Source: Pseudomonas putida (GTDB lineage: Bacteria > Pseudomonadota > Gammaproteobacteria > Pseudomonadales > Pseudomonadaceae). Taken from it: a stretch of 64,000 nt of DNA. Made by a program: the position numbers and the translations under genes. The notes under the pieces are model-generated. The model was not told the origin of the DNA and made no database searches. It worked only from the letters and a program-made list of their open reading frames with translations. The DNA lies in assembly GCF_028682475.1 (NCBI RefSeq), contig NZ_JANHLE010000012.1, positions 62,001-126,000 of the forward strand. The letters run 5' to 3'. This document shows, piece by piece, positions 36,270-44,180 of this stretch. The stretch's first letter is position 1. Each line of letters begins with the position of its first letter.

Positions 36270-36674
36270 TCAGGCTCCGACTGGCCAGTTCTCCAATGCG
36301 CGCCCAGCGCTCGAGTCGCTTTCCCAGAAATACCGAGCGCTCAATTCGATTGGCACGTAAGCCGGGTCGTCACTGTCATTACTTGCATCGTTCACGCTTG
36401 CAGGCCCCTGGGCAATACCCGCTGGCGTCACGTCGTACCAGGCCCTCTGCCCGAGTGACGTACTCCAGGTCGTCAAACTGTGCAAATCCGGGTTGGCGAA
36501 GGTGAAGGTGCAGTTGCTCACACCTGCCAGATCTTGCCCTTTCCAGTTCCAGTGGTAGGTGGTGTCCACCTGTGCTCGTTCATTCAAGGTGTAATGCGGC
36601 TCAAAGGCGGGACGTGAATCAGCAGGCTGCGCAATCGTGACGGACCAGGGTCCATGCGAAAGAATCAAAGTCAT
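36270..36674 (-). CDS. Hypothetical protein downstream of an ANR-like regulator
   Basis: A 134-residue protein that I do not recognise. It has no signal peptide or membrane segment and is rich in Trp, Thr, Ser and Asp (HGPWSVTIAQ, TTYHWNWKGQ, ARYFWESDSS). The alternating pattern suggests an all-beta soluble fold. A single cysteine (VSNCTF) is present. AAGGA lies six bases upstream of the ATG. It begins 44 bases after the stop of the Fnr-family gene on the same strand, so the two are probably cotranscribed, which would make it a candidate target or partner of that regulator. Confidence 0.65.
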   Translation of the reverse strand: MTLILSHGPWSVTIAQPADSRPAFEPHYTLNERAQVDTTYHWNWKGQDLAGVSNCTFTFANPDLHSLTTWSTSLGQRAWYDVTPAGIAQGPASVNDASNDSDDPAYVPIELSARYFWESDSSAGRALENWPVGA

Positions 36675-36718
36675 TGAGGGTCCTTAAAGCAGGCTGAGCG
36701 CTGCCATTGATCCATCGG

Positions 36719-37429
36719 CTAGTGGGTAGGCTGAATGGGTTGGAGAAGGCGCACTTGTTTGCCGTCGACTTCGATCTGGCCATTTTGCTGGAGACGGGTG
36801 AACACCCGGGAAACAGTCTCTCCGGCCAACCCCAGGTAATTGCCGATTTCGTTACGTGAGATGCTCAGGTGCAGCTGATTGGCTGCGTACCCAAGCGAGT
36901 GAAAGCGTGCCGACAGGTTGACCAGCAAGGACACAACCCGTGCATCGGCGGCTTTTTTCGAATGCACCCGGGTCATTTGTTGGGTATTGCGAATCTCACT
37001 GCTCATCGCCCGCATCAAATGCCGGCGTATCTGCGGCAACCGGATCAACAGCTCGTCGAGCGGCGCGAAAGGAATTTCGCACACCTCGGCGGTTTCCAGC
37101 GCCTGGACTGATACCGGGTACGCTTCGCAACCCAGCCCTGACAGGCCTATCGACTCGCCGGGCAGATGGATGCCGATGATCTTTTCTTCACCGGTTTCAC
37201 TCAGGCAAACAGACTTCAATGCACCAGACCGTATCACGTAGATCGAGCTGAAACTGTCGCCCTGGCGAAACAGAAAATCGTTCTCTTTCAGGCCCCGGAC
37301 ATGTTTGACCACGTCATCGAGCCTGTCGACTTCTTCGGGACTCGCTGAACCAGGCAGGCACAGCGGCGCGAGACTACAGGTTCTGCATTGCGTCTGGCGG
37401 TTAGCCGGCAATCGAATGGGCTCAGGCAT
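36719..37429 (-). CDS. Crp/Fnr family regulator, ANR paralogue with oxygen-sensing cysteines
   Basis: A 236-residue FNR-type protein. The four [4Fe-4S] ligands are present with FNR spacing: Cys15, Cys18, Cys24 (QCRTCSLAPLC) and Cys117 (ALETAEVCEIPF), so it should sense oxygen. The cyclic-nucleotide-like beta roll spans about 35-130. The helix-turn-helix near 190-215 has RNEIGNYLGLAGETVSRVF, where the E..SR recognition triad predicts binding to TTGAT-N4-ATCAA boxes. It is shorter at the C-terminus than classical ANR, and Pseudomonas species of this type carry several ANR-like paralogues, so I do not name it anr. AAGGAC precedes the ATG. Confidence 0.88.
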   Translation of the reverse strand: MPEPIRLPANRQTQCRTCSLAPLCLPGSASPEEVDRLDDVVKHVRGLKENDFLFRQGDSFSSIYVIRSGALKSVCLSETGEEKIIGIHLPGESIGLSGLGCEAYPVSVQALETAEVCEIPFAPLDELLIRLPQIRRHLMRAMSSEIRNTQQMTRVHSKKAADARVVSLLVNLSARFHSLGYAANQLHLSISRNEIGNYLGLAGETVSRVFTRLQQNGQIEVDGKQVRLLQPIQPTH

Positions 37430-37701
37430 TTATCGGGTCCTTATGGTGGAACACACGGTGCGCCTGACCTCTATCCATCAAGCGCACTTTACGGGCCAGA
37501 CCAGTGTCCCGTGCGCCTACTCCAAACACCCCTCAATAATCGTTATTTGATATCAAGCCATTGATTTTATTGAATTAACACAAAGAACCGGCACGCAAAA
37601 TCCGACGCAAACGCAAGCGCCGGCAAAAGCACCGTTGACATGGATCAATTACCCGCCGGGGCATTACCGGTAGCATCCGCGCCTTTTGCCGCGACCTGAT
37701 C
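37430..37701. promoter_or_regulatory. Divergent control region between the ANR-like gene and trhP
   Basis: A 272-base gap with an A+T-rich centre. It contains the palindrome TTGATATCAA (37547-37556), which is not an FNR box because the four-base spacer is missing. It also contains a perfect IHF-consensus match read on the minus strand (37554-37566: AATCAA-TGGC-TTG). No sigma54 box accompanies it. No gene is seen. Confidence 0.4.
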
Positions 37702-39021
37702 ATGACCTCGTTTGCCAAACCTGAATTGCTCGCCCCAGCCGGCACCCTGAAGAACATGCGTTACGCTTTCGCCTATGGCGCCGACGCGGTTTATGCTGGC
37801 CAGCCGCGCTACAGCCTGCGCGTGCGCAACAATGAGTTCGACCACGCCAACCTGGCACTGGGCATCAAAGAGGCCCAGGCCCAGGGCAAGCGCTTTTACG
37901 TGGTGGTCAACATTGCCCCGCACAACGCCAAGCTCAAGACCTTCCTCAAAGACCTGGCGCCAGTGATCGAAATGGCCCCGGATGCGCTGATCATGTCAGA
38001 CCCGGGCCTGATCATGCTGGTGCGCCAGCACTTCCCGCAGATGCCGATTCACCTGTCGGTACAGGCCAACACGGTGAACTGGGCCAGTGTCGAATTCTGG
38101 CGCAGCCAGGGACTGACCCGGGTGATCCTGTCCCGCGAGCTGTCACTGGAAGAAATCGAGGAAATCCGCCAGCAGGTACCGGCCATGGAGCTGGAAGTCT
38201 TCGTCCATGGTGCCTTGTGCATGGCCTACTCCGGCCGCTGCCTGCTGTCGGGTTACCTCAACCGCCGCGACGCCAACCAGGGCAGCTGCACCAATGCCTG
38301 CCGCTGGAAGTACAGCGCCACGGCGGCCACTGAAGACGCCAGCGGCGATATTGTCCGCGAAGTACAGCCGACCCTGGGGATCGGCGCCCCCACCGACCAG
38401 GTGTTCCTGCTCCAGGAAAGCAATCGCCCGGATGAAGACATGCCGGCCTTCGAGGACGAACACGGCACCTACATCATGAACGCCAAGGACCTGCGTGCCG
38501 TGCAGCACGTCGAACGCCTGACCCGCATGGGTGTGCATTCGCTGAAGATCGAGGGCCGGACCAAGTCGCACTTCTACTGTGCCCGCACCACTCAGGTCTA
38601 CCGCCAGGCCATCGATGATGCCGTGGCGGGCCGGGATTTCGACCGCAGCCTGATGCTCAATCTCGAGTCATTGGCCCAGCGCGGTTACACCGAAGGCTTC
38701 CTTCGCCGTCACGTGCATGACGAATATCAGAATTATCAGCGGGGCAATTCAGTGTCCGAACGCCAGCAGTTTGTCGGTGAACTGACCGGCAAACGCGTCG
38801 ATGGCCTGGCTGAGGTGAAGGTCAAGAACCGCTTTGCCCTGGGGGATCATCTGGAACTGATGACCCCACGGGGCAACTATCATTTCGACTTGCATCAGTT
38901 GCGCGATGGTCAAGGGGCACCGATCGAGGTGGCCCCGGGAGACGGGCATACCGTCTACCTGCCGATCCCCGAGCAGGTAGACCTGGGGTTTGGCTTGTTA
39001 CTCAAGGAGCTGATTCATTAA
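37702..39021 (+). CDS. trhP: tRNA U34 hydroxylation protein TrhP (YegQ), peptidase U32 family
   Basis: A 439-residue U32-family protein. PELLAPAGTLKNMRYAFAYGADAVYAG starts the family domain (matched loosely) and is followed by the cysteine cluster region near 170-200 (GALCMAYSGRCLLSGYLNRRDANQGSC, read in parts). In E. coli TrhP acts with prephenate in the hydroxylation of uridine 34 to 5-hydroxyuridine, the first step of cmo5U formation; despite the family name it is not a proven protease. The start is ATG 37702. Its last 20 bases overlap the end of the convergent pvdQ. Confidence 0.9.
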   Translation: MTSFAKPELLAPAGTLKNMRYAFAYGADAVYAGQPRYSLRVRNNEFDHANLALGIKEAQAQGKRFYVVVNIAPHNAKLKTFLKDLAPVIEMAPDALIMSDPGLIMLVRQHFPQMPIHLSVQANTVNWASVEFWRSQGLTRVILSRELSLEEIEEIRQQVPAMELEVFVHGALCMAYSGRCLLSGYLNRRDANQGSCTNACRWKYSATAATEDASGDIVREVQPTLGIGAPTDQVFLLQESNRPDEDMPAFEDEHGTYIMNAKDLRAVQHVERLTRMGVHSLKIEGRTKSHFYCARTTQVYRQAIDDAVAGRDFDRSLMLNLESLAQRGYTEGFLRRHVHDEYQNYQRGNSVSERQQFVGELTGKRVDGLAEVKVKNRFALGDHLELMTPRGNYHFDLHQLRDGQGAPIEVAPGDGHTVYLPIPEQVDLGFGLLLKELIH

Positions 39022-41329
39022 CGGCTGTGGCCACTGCCGTCGCGTCCGTCTCGCGTATGACCTGTGAGTGATACTGTGGATCAGCCTTGATCTGTGCCTC
39101 GGTGAAGGGAATCACGTGCCACTGTTTGGCCGAAAAAGCCCGTGTCTGATCACTGGCATGCGCCGAACCTGCCTCACTGGACTCAGAGAAAGCCAGCAGA
39201 CCCAGCGCTTGAGGCCCCTTGGTATCAAAGGTCACCAACTGCAAGTAACTGGTGCCACTGACTACCCGTCGTTTGCCGGGCGCCGTCGGAACACTCTGGA
39301 TCGCGTTGTAGACCCCCAGACTGGCAGGCCCGCCATGAATCGGCGTGCCATCGGCGGCTTGCTGGATCTGCCCCCACTGCACCTGTGCAGTCAGGCCGGC
39401 CTTCTCCACCTCGGCCAGCGAGGCCAGGGCGGCTTCCTTCAAGGCGGCTGCCACGTCGGCGCGCTCGACTGCCAGTCCACGCGGGGTGTGCTGCGGATCG
39501 CCCGGATCAAACGCTACTCGCCAGATATCCGAACGCTGTAGCAGAGGCTCGAGCATGTTCTGGAAATGCACCAGCCCGATGCCACTGTCGAGGTCGGCGC
39601 GCAGGTTCCAGGCTTGCAAGCTGCTGCACAGCGTCGTCAATTGCGAATCCGGCGCTTGCTTACCACACCATTGCAACAGATCCGGCATCAGCAGTTGCGC
39701 CAGATAGACCTGGTTGTCCATCACCATCTGCTGCAGATCCGCGCCGGTCAGCTTGCCCTCGCGGGTCAAGCGCTGCAGGGCAAAGCGGCTGCGTGGTCCC
39801 AGGGGCTGGTCTTCGCGACTGACCAACGGCGAATAGCCACGTAACGGCTGCGCCGGGTTGACCATCCAGGCCGAGTCGTTGGAGTGCTGGATATAATCAC
39901 CACGGCTCAGGCTCGGCAACAGTTGGCTTGGAAAGATGCCCGGCTGCGCCGCACGCGGGTCAATTTTCCAGTTGCAGGCACTGCGCGAACCGTCGAGCAC
40001 AATCAAGTCCTGTCCCGCTGCCGGATCGCTGCACTGTGCCAGCAGGGCAGCATCGACAAAAGGCACCACCGACTGATTCAGGTACAAGGTTTGCCCCTTG
40101 GCGTCCACGGCCAGGGTGTTGACCCAGGGAATACCCTGCAATCGATGCACCGAGTCCTGCAGCGCTTTCAGGCTGTCTGCCTGGTTCATGCTGTACCACT
40201 GCTGCAGTACGCGGGTGTTGTCCAGGTTGGCGTCGCGCAAGCTGAAGGCGTGCTGCTTGTTCCAGTCCAGCCGCCCGGGCCACTGTACGACCGGGCCAAA
40301 CACCGAACTGTAGACGTCACGGTTCACCGGAGTGAGCTTGCCATCCTCGCCCTTGACCATCACCGTCAGACGTTGGCGGCTCATGGCTAGCGACTTGCCA
40401 TCGAGCAGGTAGCGGGTCGGATCCTTGGGGTCGAGTTCAAGCCGATACACCGTGAAGTGCCTGGAAGTATCCACCGTGTGGGTCCAGGCCAGATGGCGGT
40501 TGAAACCGATGTTGATCAGCGGAAGACCGGGCAAGGCCGCGCCCATGACGTCCAGCTTTCCGGGCAGGTTAAGCTGCATCTGGTAAAAGCGCATGCCGCC
40601 TGCCCAGGGGAAATGCGGGTTAGCCAGCAACATGCCATGACCACTGGCCGATCGCTCGCTGCCGACGGCCACCGCATTGCTGCCGCGCTCCAGCGCGAAA
40701 TTGTTCTGGCGTGCTTGAGCCACGCTCATATCCACGCTCAGGCGCGCGACGGCGTTGGGCGGGGTAGCGCCCGCCACGGCTTCGGCAAACTGCCCGACTC
40801 CGCCTTCGACCAACAAGCGCCGGGTGAGCTTGACCAGATCAAGCGTGGTGATCGGTCGCAACCACTGCGCCTGCAGGCATTGCGCCCCCTGCCCCTGGGC
40901 CACGCGCTCGGCCAGTGCACGGTTGTAGCCCTTGGCATAACCTTCGAGCAGGGCCCGTACCTGCGCCGGTTGCGCCTGCCAGAAGCCGAATACGGCGGAG
41001 GGCGTGTTGAGCCAGCTGAAAAACAGATCGCTGGCGAGGTTCTCGCGCTGTTCGAAGGTCACCTGCTCAGGCCCGAAGTAACGTGAACGCTCGGCGTTGA
41101 CCGTGACCACTTCATTGGCCAGCAGGCAGAGGTTGTCCTGGGCATAGGCATAACCAATGCCATAGCCCAGCCCCTGTTCGTCCCGGGCCAGGATGTGCGG
41201 TACGCCAAAGCTGGTGCGACGAATTTCAGCACCGGCATCACCCGGAGCAACGCGGGCCTGGGCAGCAAAACTGAGGCTGAACAGCAGTCCGGCCAGACAG
41301 ACGCCTGCCAACGGATGGGATTTGATCAC
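39002..41329 (-). CDS. pvdQ: Acyl-homoserine lactone acylase PvdQ-type Ntn hydrolase
   Basis: A 775-residue penicillin-acylase-family precursor, very like PvdQ. A signal peptide (MIKSHPLAGVCLAGLLFSLS, ending AAQA) exports it to the periplasm. The alpha chain contains FGVPHILARDEQGLGYGIGYAYAQDN (in parts), and the nucleophile is Ser217 at the autocleavage site RG-SNAVAVG. In P. aeruginosa PvdQ removes the acyl chain from the pyoverdine precursor and degrades long-chain AHLs. I set the start at GTG 41329 because AGGAG lies five bases upstream and the product then begins with a proper signal peptide; a TTG at 41386 gives a charged extension. No other pvd gene is nearby. Confidence 0.92.
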   Translation of the reverse strand: MIKSHPLAGVCLAGLLFSLSFAAQARVAPGDAGAEIRRTSFGVPHILARDEQGLGYGIGYAYAQDNLCLLANEVVTVNAERSRYFGPEQVTFEQRENLASDLFFSWLNTPSAVFGFWQAQPAQVRALLEGYAKGYNRALAERVAQGQGAQCLQAQWLRPITTLDLVKLTRRLLVEGGVGQFAEAVAGATPPNAVARLSVDMSVAQARQNNFALERGSNAVAVGSERSASGHGMLLANPHFPWAGGMRFYQMQLNLPGKLDVMGAALPGLPLINIGFNRHLAWTHTVDTSRHFTVYRLELDPKDPTRYLLDGKSLAMSRQRLTVMVKGEDGKLTPVNRDVYSSVFGPVVQWPGRLDWNKQHAFSLRDANLDNTRVLQQWYSMNQADSLKALQDSVHRLQGIPWVNTLAVDAKGQTLYLNQSVVPFVDAALLAQCSDPAAGQDLIVLDGSRSACNWKIDPRAAQPGIFPSQLLPSLSRGDYIQHSNDSAWMVNPAQPLRGYSPLVSREDQPLGPRSRFALQRLTREGKLTGADLQQMVMDNQVYLAQLLMPDLLQWCGKQAPDSQLTTLCSSLQAWNLRADLDSGIGLVHFQNMLEPLLQRSDIWRVAFDPGDPQHTPRGLAVERADVAAALKEAALASLAEVEKAGLTAQVQWGQIQQAADGTPIHGGPASLGVYNAIQSVPTAPGKRRVVSGTSYLQLVTFDTKGPQALGLLAFSESSEAGSAHASDQTRAFSAKQWHVIPFTEAQIKADPQYHSQVIRETDATAVATAVNESAP

Positions 41330-41371
41330 GAACACTCCTGCACCGATCAGGGAACTATTGATCCTGATTGA

Positions 41372-41394
41372 ACGAAGCACAGGCAATAAATTTA
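41372..41394 (-). promoter_or_regulatory. Possible PvdS-type (iron-starvation) box of pvdQ
   Basis: On the minus strand TAAAT (41394-41390) is followed after 15 bases by CGT (41374-41372), about 45 bases before the GTG start. The PvdS consensus is TAAAT-N16-CGT, so the spacing is one base short. Treat as weak. Confidence 0.25.
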
Positions 41395-41541
41395 CCGAAT
41401 CCGCCTCACCGAAACGTCTTTACCTAAGTGGCTCGATAATTTTTTTCCCAGGTACTGCAGTTTTGCCACGCTCATTCGTCTTAATAGGTGTAGGGAACAA
41501 TTTTGACGGTATCTGGACTGGCCACGAAAGGGAGCGTTCAC

Positions 41542-41928
41542 ATGTATAACCAGCAACAGGCAGCGATCGCCAACCGCCCCGAGCGAAAACCTCGGCAAGC
41601 CTTGACAGTAAAAGTCGACAACAGCGAAACCGAGCGTCCCGGCAACGAACATATTCGCGAACTGCTCAGGTCATTCGGGTTGCGCACCAGCCTGATCCGC
41701 CTCAAGGTCATCGACGCCTTGCACATGGCCGACAGGAACGGGCGCAGCATCGGCGTACGCGGCGTCCATAGCCAGCTTGAACAGCTGGATATTCCCCTGT
41801 CGTTCCTCAGTGTGCGCGAAGTCCTCAAGCGTTTGTGCGTCGAGGGGGTGATCAGCATGGGCAACGACAAGTGCTACAGCCTCAACCCCGAGGCCCGCAG
41901 CATTCTGGAGCAAACCTGCCCACGCTGA
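41542..41928 (+). CDS. Fur-like winged-helix protein without metal-binding domain
   Basis: A 128-residue protein. After a basic, disordered N-terminus (1-48), residues 49-115 follow the pattern of the Fur DNA-binding domain: IRELLRSFGLRTSLIRLKVIDAL, then VHSQLEQLDIPLSFLSVREVLKRLCVEGVI (in parts) and a short beta wing. The Fur dimerisation domain and its His/Cys/Asp metal sites are missing, because the protein ends soon after the wing. ATG 41542 is preceded by GGGAG. It is divergent from pvdQ, so it could act on that promoter. The function is inferred from fold pattern only. Confidence 0.7.
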   Translation: MYNQQQAAIANRPERKPRQALTVKVDNSETERPGNEHIRELLRSFGLRTSLIRLKVIDALHMADRNGRSIGVRGVHSQLEQLDIPLSFLSVREVLKRLCVEGVISMGNDKCYSLNPEARSILEQTCPR

Positions 41929-41964
41929 GCGAAAGGCCGGCAACTGCCGGCCGCGCGGATCAGG

Positions 41965-42153
41965 TCAAAGCTTGACCTTGCGGCGCATGATGCCGTTGAT
42001 CACCACAACCGCGACTGCCACCGCAATGGCAATGTACTGGAACACTTGTTCACTGATCGTCCCCTGCTTCTGCAGGTAGGACAGACCGAGCATGATCCCC
42101 AGTACCAGCAGGGAGATCAGAATGGAATATTTCAGGCGTTGACCTTGAGTCAT
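41965..42153 (-). CDS. Small inner-membrane protein, hypothetical
   Basis: A 62-residue protein with two hydrophobic helices (about 9-26 and 36-54: KYSILISLLVLGIMLGLSYL and FQYIAIAVAVAVVVINGIM) and a basic C-terminal end (RRKVKL). ATG 42153 has AAGGA seven bases upstream; in-frame codons further up encode no hydrophobic or conserved sequence. It converges on the Fur-like gene, 36 bases away. Function unknown. Confidence 0.7.
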   Translation of the reverse strand: MTQGQRLKYSILISLLVLGIMLGLSYLQKQGTISEQVFQYIAIAVAVAVVVINGIMRRKVKL

Positions 42154-42311
42154 TGATAGTTCCTTGCAACATCGGGGTAAGGGCCAGGAACGGCCCATGC
42201 GCATCATACAACGCAGCCTTGCCGCGAGCGGACAATTTCCTCCTTCTGTAGTGACCTTCCTCCTGAAACCATAGCGTCCCGGGCATAGTCCCAGACGAAT
42301 GGAAACTGGCC

Positions 42312-42773
42312 ATGCTCATCGGTCGATTACTCAGTTGCATCACCTTGCTGGTTGGCCTTGAAGCCCAGGCGCTCCCCACCATGACACTTACCCCCGATCA
42401 ACGCATTGCACTGGGTAAGCAACTGGCCGAACACGCGGGGGCCAGCCAGTGGCAACAGCTCTGGCAACGCTCGCGTCAGGCCGGGTATCTGTACGAACAA
42501 TCGACTACCCCCCACTTCAGCCTTGATTCCAGCGAACTCATCAAGGCAGCAGCCCTGACCCTGTCGCAGCCAAAAGAGACAAGTGCAGTCAACCAGACCC
42601 AAGTCCTGTATCGCCGGGACTTCTCCCCGAAAACCGTAGGTAAACACGCACAAACCAGCCTCAGCGCCGTGTGCATCTGGGTGGACTGGCGCACCCTGCC
42701 GGAGCACGCCGTGAACTGGCCCGGCCCCTACCTGGGGCAGATCAGCCTGCTGCTAGTGCATCCCTGCCAGTAA
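42312..42773 (+). CDS. Exported hypothetical protein
   Basis: A 153-residue protein starting with a signal peptide (MLIGRLLSCITLLVGLEAQA), so the product is probably periplasmic. The mature part has a helical first half (DQRIALGKQLAEHAGASQWQ) and two cysteines near the C-terminus (AVCIWVDW and HPCQ) that could form a disulfide. GGAAACTGG lies just before the ATG. I do not recognise a family. It is a single gene ahead of the Mor/DUF2589 cassette. Confidence 0.65.
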   Translation: MLIGRLLSCITLLVGLEAQALPTMTLTPDQRIALGKQLAEHAGASQWQQLWQRSRQAGYLYEQSTTPHFSLDSSELIKAAALTLSQPKETSAVNQTQVLYRRDFSPKTVGKHAQTSLSAVCIWVDWRTLPEHAVNWPGPYLGQISLLLVHPCQ

Positions 42774-42991
42774 GCATGGGTTGCCAGACCTCGTACCCCT
42801 CACTCAAGCAACTGGAACGCAGAACCAAGGCGTTACGCAATATCTTCCATGGTTTTCCTATTCCCATGGCCCACCTTGCCTACAAACCATATACCCGATG
42901 CTCACCGCCCCTGCTGCGCTTGCTGCCTGTTACACACGGCCGGGATGTTCAAACATGAAGGTGTCAAGCCAATCCCTACAAGGAAGTCACC

Positions 42992-43387
42992 ATGGAACTG
43001 CGCGACCTCAACCGTATTGACATCCACCAGCTACCCCACTCGCTACAGATGCTCATCGAGTGTCTGGGCATTGAAAACGCCTACAACTTGACCTGTGCTT
43101 TCGGTGGCCGCCCCAAGTACATCCCCAAGCATCGTGAGCGCACCACCCTGGCGCAGGTTCTCCCCGCGGCAGCCCTGGACGCCCTGATCAAACGCTTTGC
43201 CGGTATGGCTCTGGAAATTCCCAAGGTCGACCACTTCCTGCGCCAACTGCGCAATCAGCAAATCCAGCAGGAAAGCGCCGAGGGCCTCTCGCGCAGCATG
43301 CTAGCCAATAAATACGGCTTGAGCTTGCGCCAGATCGGCAACATTCGCCGCCAGGAGTCGTGTGCACAAACTCGCCTCACCCCTTGA
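42992..43387 (+). CDS. Mor-type transcription activator family protein
   Basis: A 131-residue protein resembling the phage Mu Mor/C activators. The N-terminal part (MLIECLGIENAYNLTCAFGGRPKYIP, read in parts) fits the Mor dimerisation region. The C-terminal part (about 95-120: LSRSMLANKYGLSLRQIGNIRRQ) is a helix-turn-helix of the 'A..YGLS.RQI..I' type. AAGGA precedes the ATG. There are no phage structural or transposition genes nearby, so it appears to be a domesticated regulator. It leads two DUF2589 genes on the same strand, with 66- and 88-base gaps, and is the best candidate for their regulator. Confidence 0.75.
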   Translation: MELRDLNRIDIHQLPHSLQMLIECLGIENAYNLTCAFGGRPKYIPKHRERTTLAQVLPAAALDALIKRFAGMALEIPKVDHFLRQLRNQQIQQESAEGLSRSMLANKYGLSLRQIGNIRRQESCAQTRLTP

Positions 43388-43453
43388 GCCGCTAACCTCG
43401 GCACTCAAGGCAAACCCGCACAATGATGTGCATTCAGTAAAAGGAATTCCCTG

Positions 43454-44092
43454 ATGGCAACTATCGATAACAGTTTGATCGGCTCGGTCATGAATGCCTT
43501 GCCACTGGACCGCATGATCTCCGGCCCCTTGCAGGCGATGATTCAGGCGCAAGTCACCGCTAGCAAGTCGTACGCCGACTTTCTCATGGGCGTCTGCATT
43601 CAGGATGGCAAGGCCGTTGCCATTCAGTTCGACTACGACGAAACCATCACCGATGAACAAGGGGTCTACAAGGGGACTGTCTCCAAGAAGATGCAGATCC
43701 CGCTGCTGGCAGCGGTTGCCCACCCCAATATTGTCATCGAAGAAGGCAACATCGACTTTGAATTAACCATCAGCCAGCAAGCCGAGAGCACCACTGAAAC
43801 CGGCGGTGAGGCGAGTTTCGGCGCCTCGCTGGGTTGGGGGCCGTTCAAACTCAATGTCAAAGGCCAGGTCAGTCACAAGTCCAGCCAGACCCGTAAAACC
43901 GACACCCGTGCACGCTATGCCTTCAACACCAAGGTCCGCCGCCAGGATCCGCCAGAAGCCTTGATGCGTGTGATTGATTTCCTCACGGAGGCGGCTACCA
44001 AGCCGGTGGTCATGGCTGATGCCACCGCTCAGAACCTTGAAGCACTGCCTGCATCGGCCCTGCCAATGCCTGACAAGGCAACGCAACCCTGA
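43454..44092 (+). CDS. DUF2589 family protein, copy 1
   Basis: A 212-residue soluble protein with no signal peptide. A helical N-terminus (LPLDRMISGPLQAMIQAQVTA) precedes a beta-rich middle (KAVAIQFDYDE...KKMQIPLLAAVAHPNIVIEEGNIDFELTI) and the conserved end DPPEALMRVIDFLTEAA. This order matches DUF2589, a family without known function. A Gly/Ser/Lys-rich insert (about 118-150) is absent in the second copy. AAGGA precedes the ATG. The two copies share the PLLAAV/PLIALV strand and the PPEAL motif, so they are diverged paralogues. Confidence 0.8.
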   Translation: MATIDNSLIGSVMNALPLDRMISGPLQAMIQAQVTASKSYADFLMGVCIQDGKAVAIQFDYDETITDEQGVYKGTVSKKMQIPLLAAVAHPNIVIEEGNIDFELTISQQAESTTETGGEASFGASLGWGPFKLNVKGQVSHKSSQTRKTDTRARYAFNTKVRRQDPPEALMRVIDFLTEAATKPVVMADATAQNLEALPASALPMPDKATQP

Positions 44093-44128
44093 TTCATACC
44101 CGCTCGATCATGTTTTGCCAACAATCCC

Positions 44129-44150
44129 GGCCTCTCACTCGTGAGAGGCC
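44129..44150 (+). other. Hairpin between the two DUF2589 genes
   Basis: GGCCTCTCAC-TC-GTGAGAGGCC is a perfect 10-base inverted repeat with a two-base centre, 30 bases before the second gene. It has no T-run, so an intercistronic processing or expression-balancing role, or a protein-binding palindrome, is more likely than termination. Confidence 0.5.
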
Positions 44151-44180
44151 TCCTGCCAGAAACACAAGGAGCGCGAACGC

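Noticed and set aside
37547..37556. TTGATATCAA as an FNR/ANR box
   Set aside because: The FNR box needs four bases between TTGAT and ATCAA; here the half-sites abut.
37554..37600. Second sigma54 promoter near a perfect IHF match upstream of trhP
   Set aside because: No GG-N10-GC element of acceptable quality lies within reach of the IHF match on either strand.
42671..42991. Small frames of 79-95 codons before the Mor-like gene
   Set aside because: They overlap the 3' end of the exported hypothetical gene or lack ribosome-binding sites, and their sequence has no recognisable pattern; the 218-base gap holds no feature I can support.
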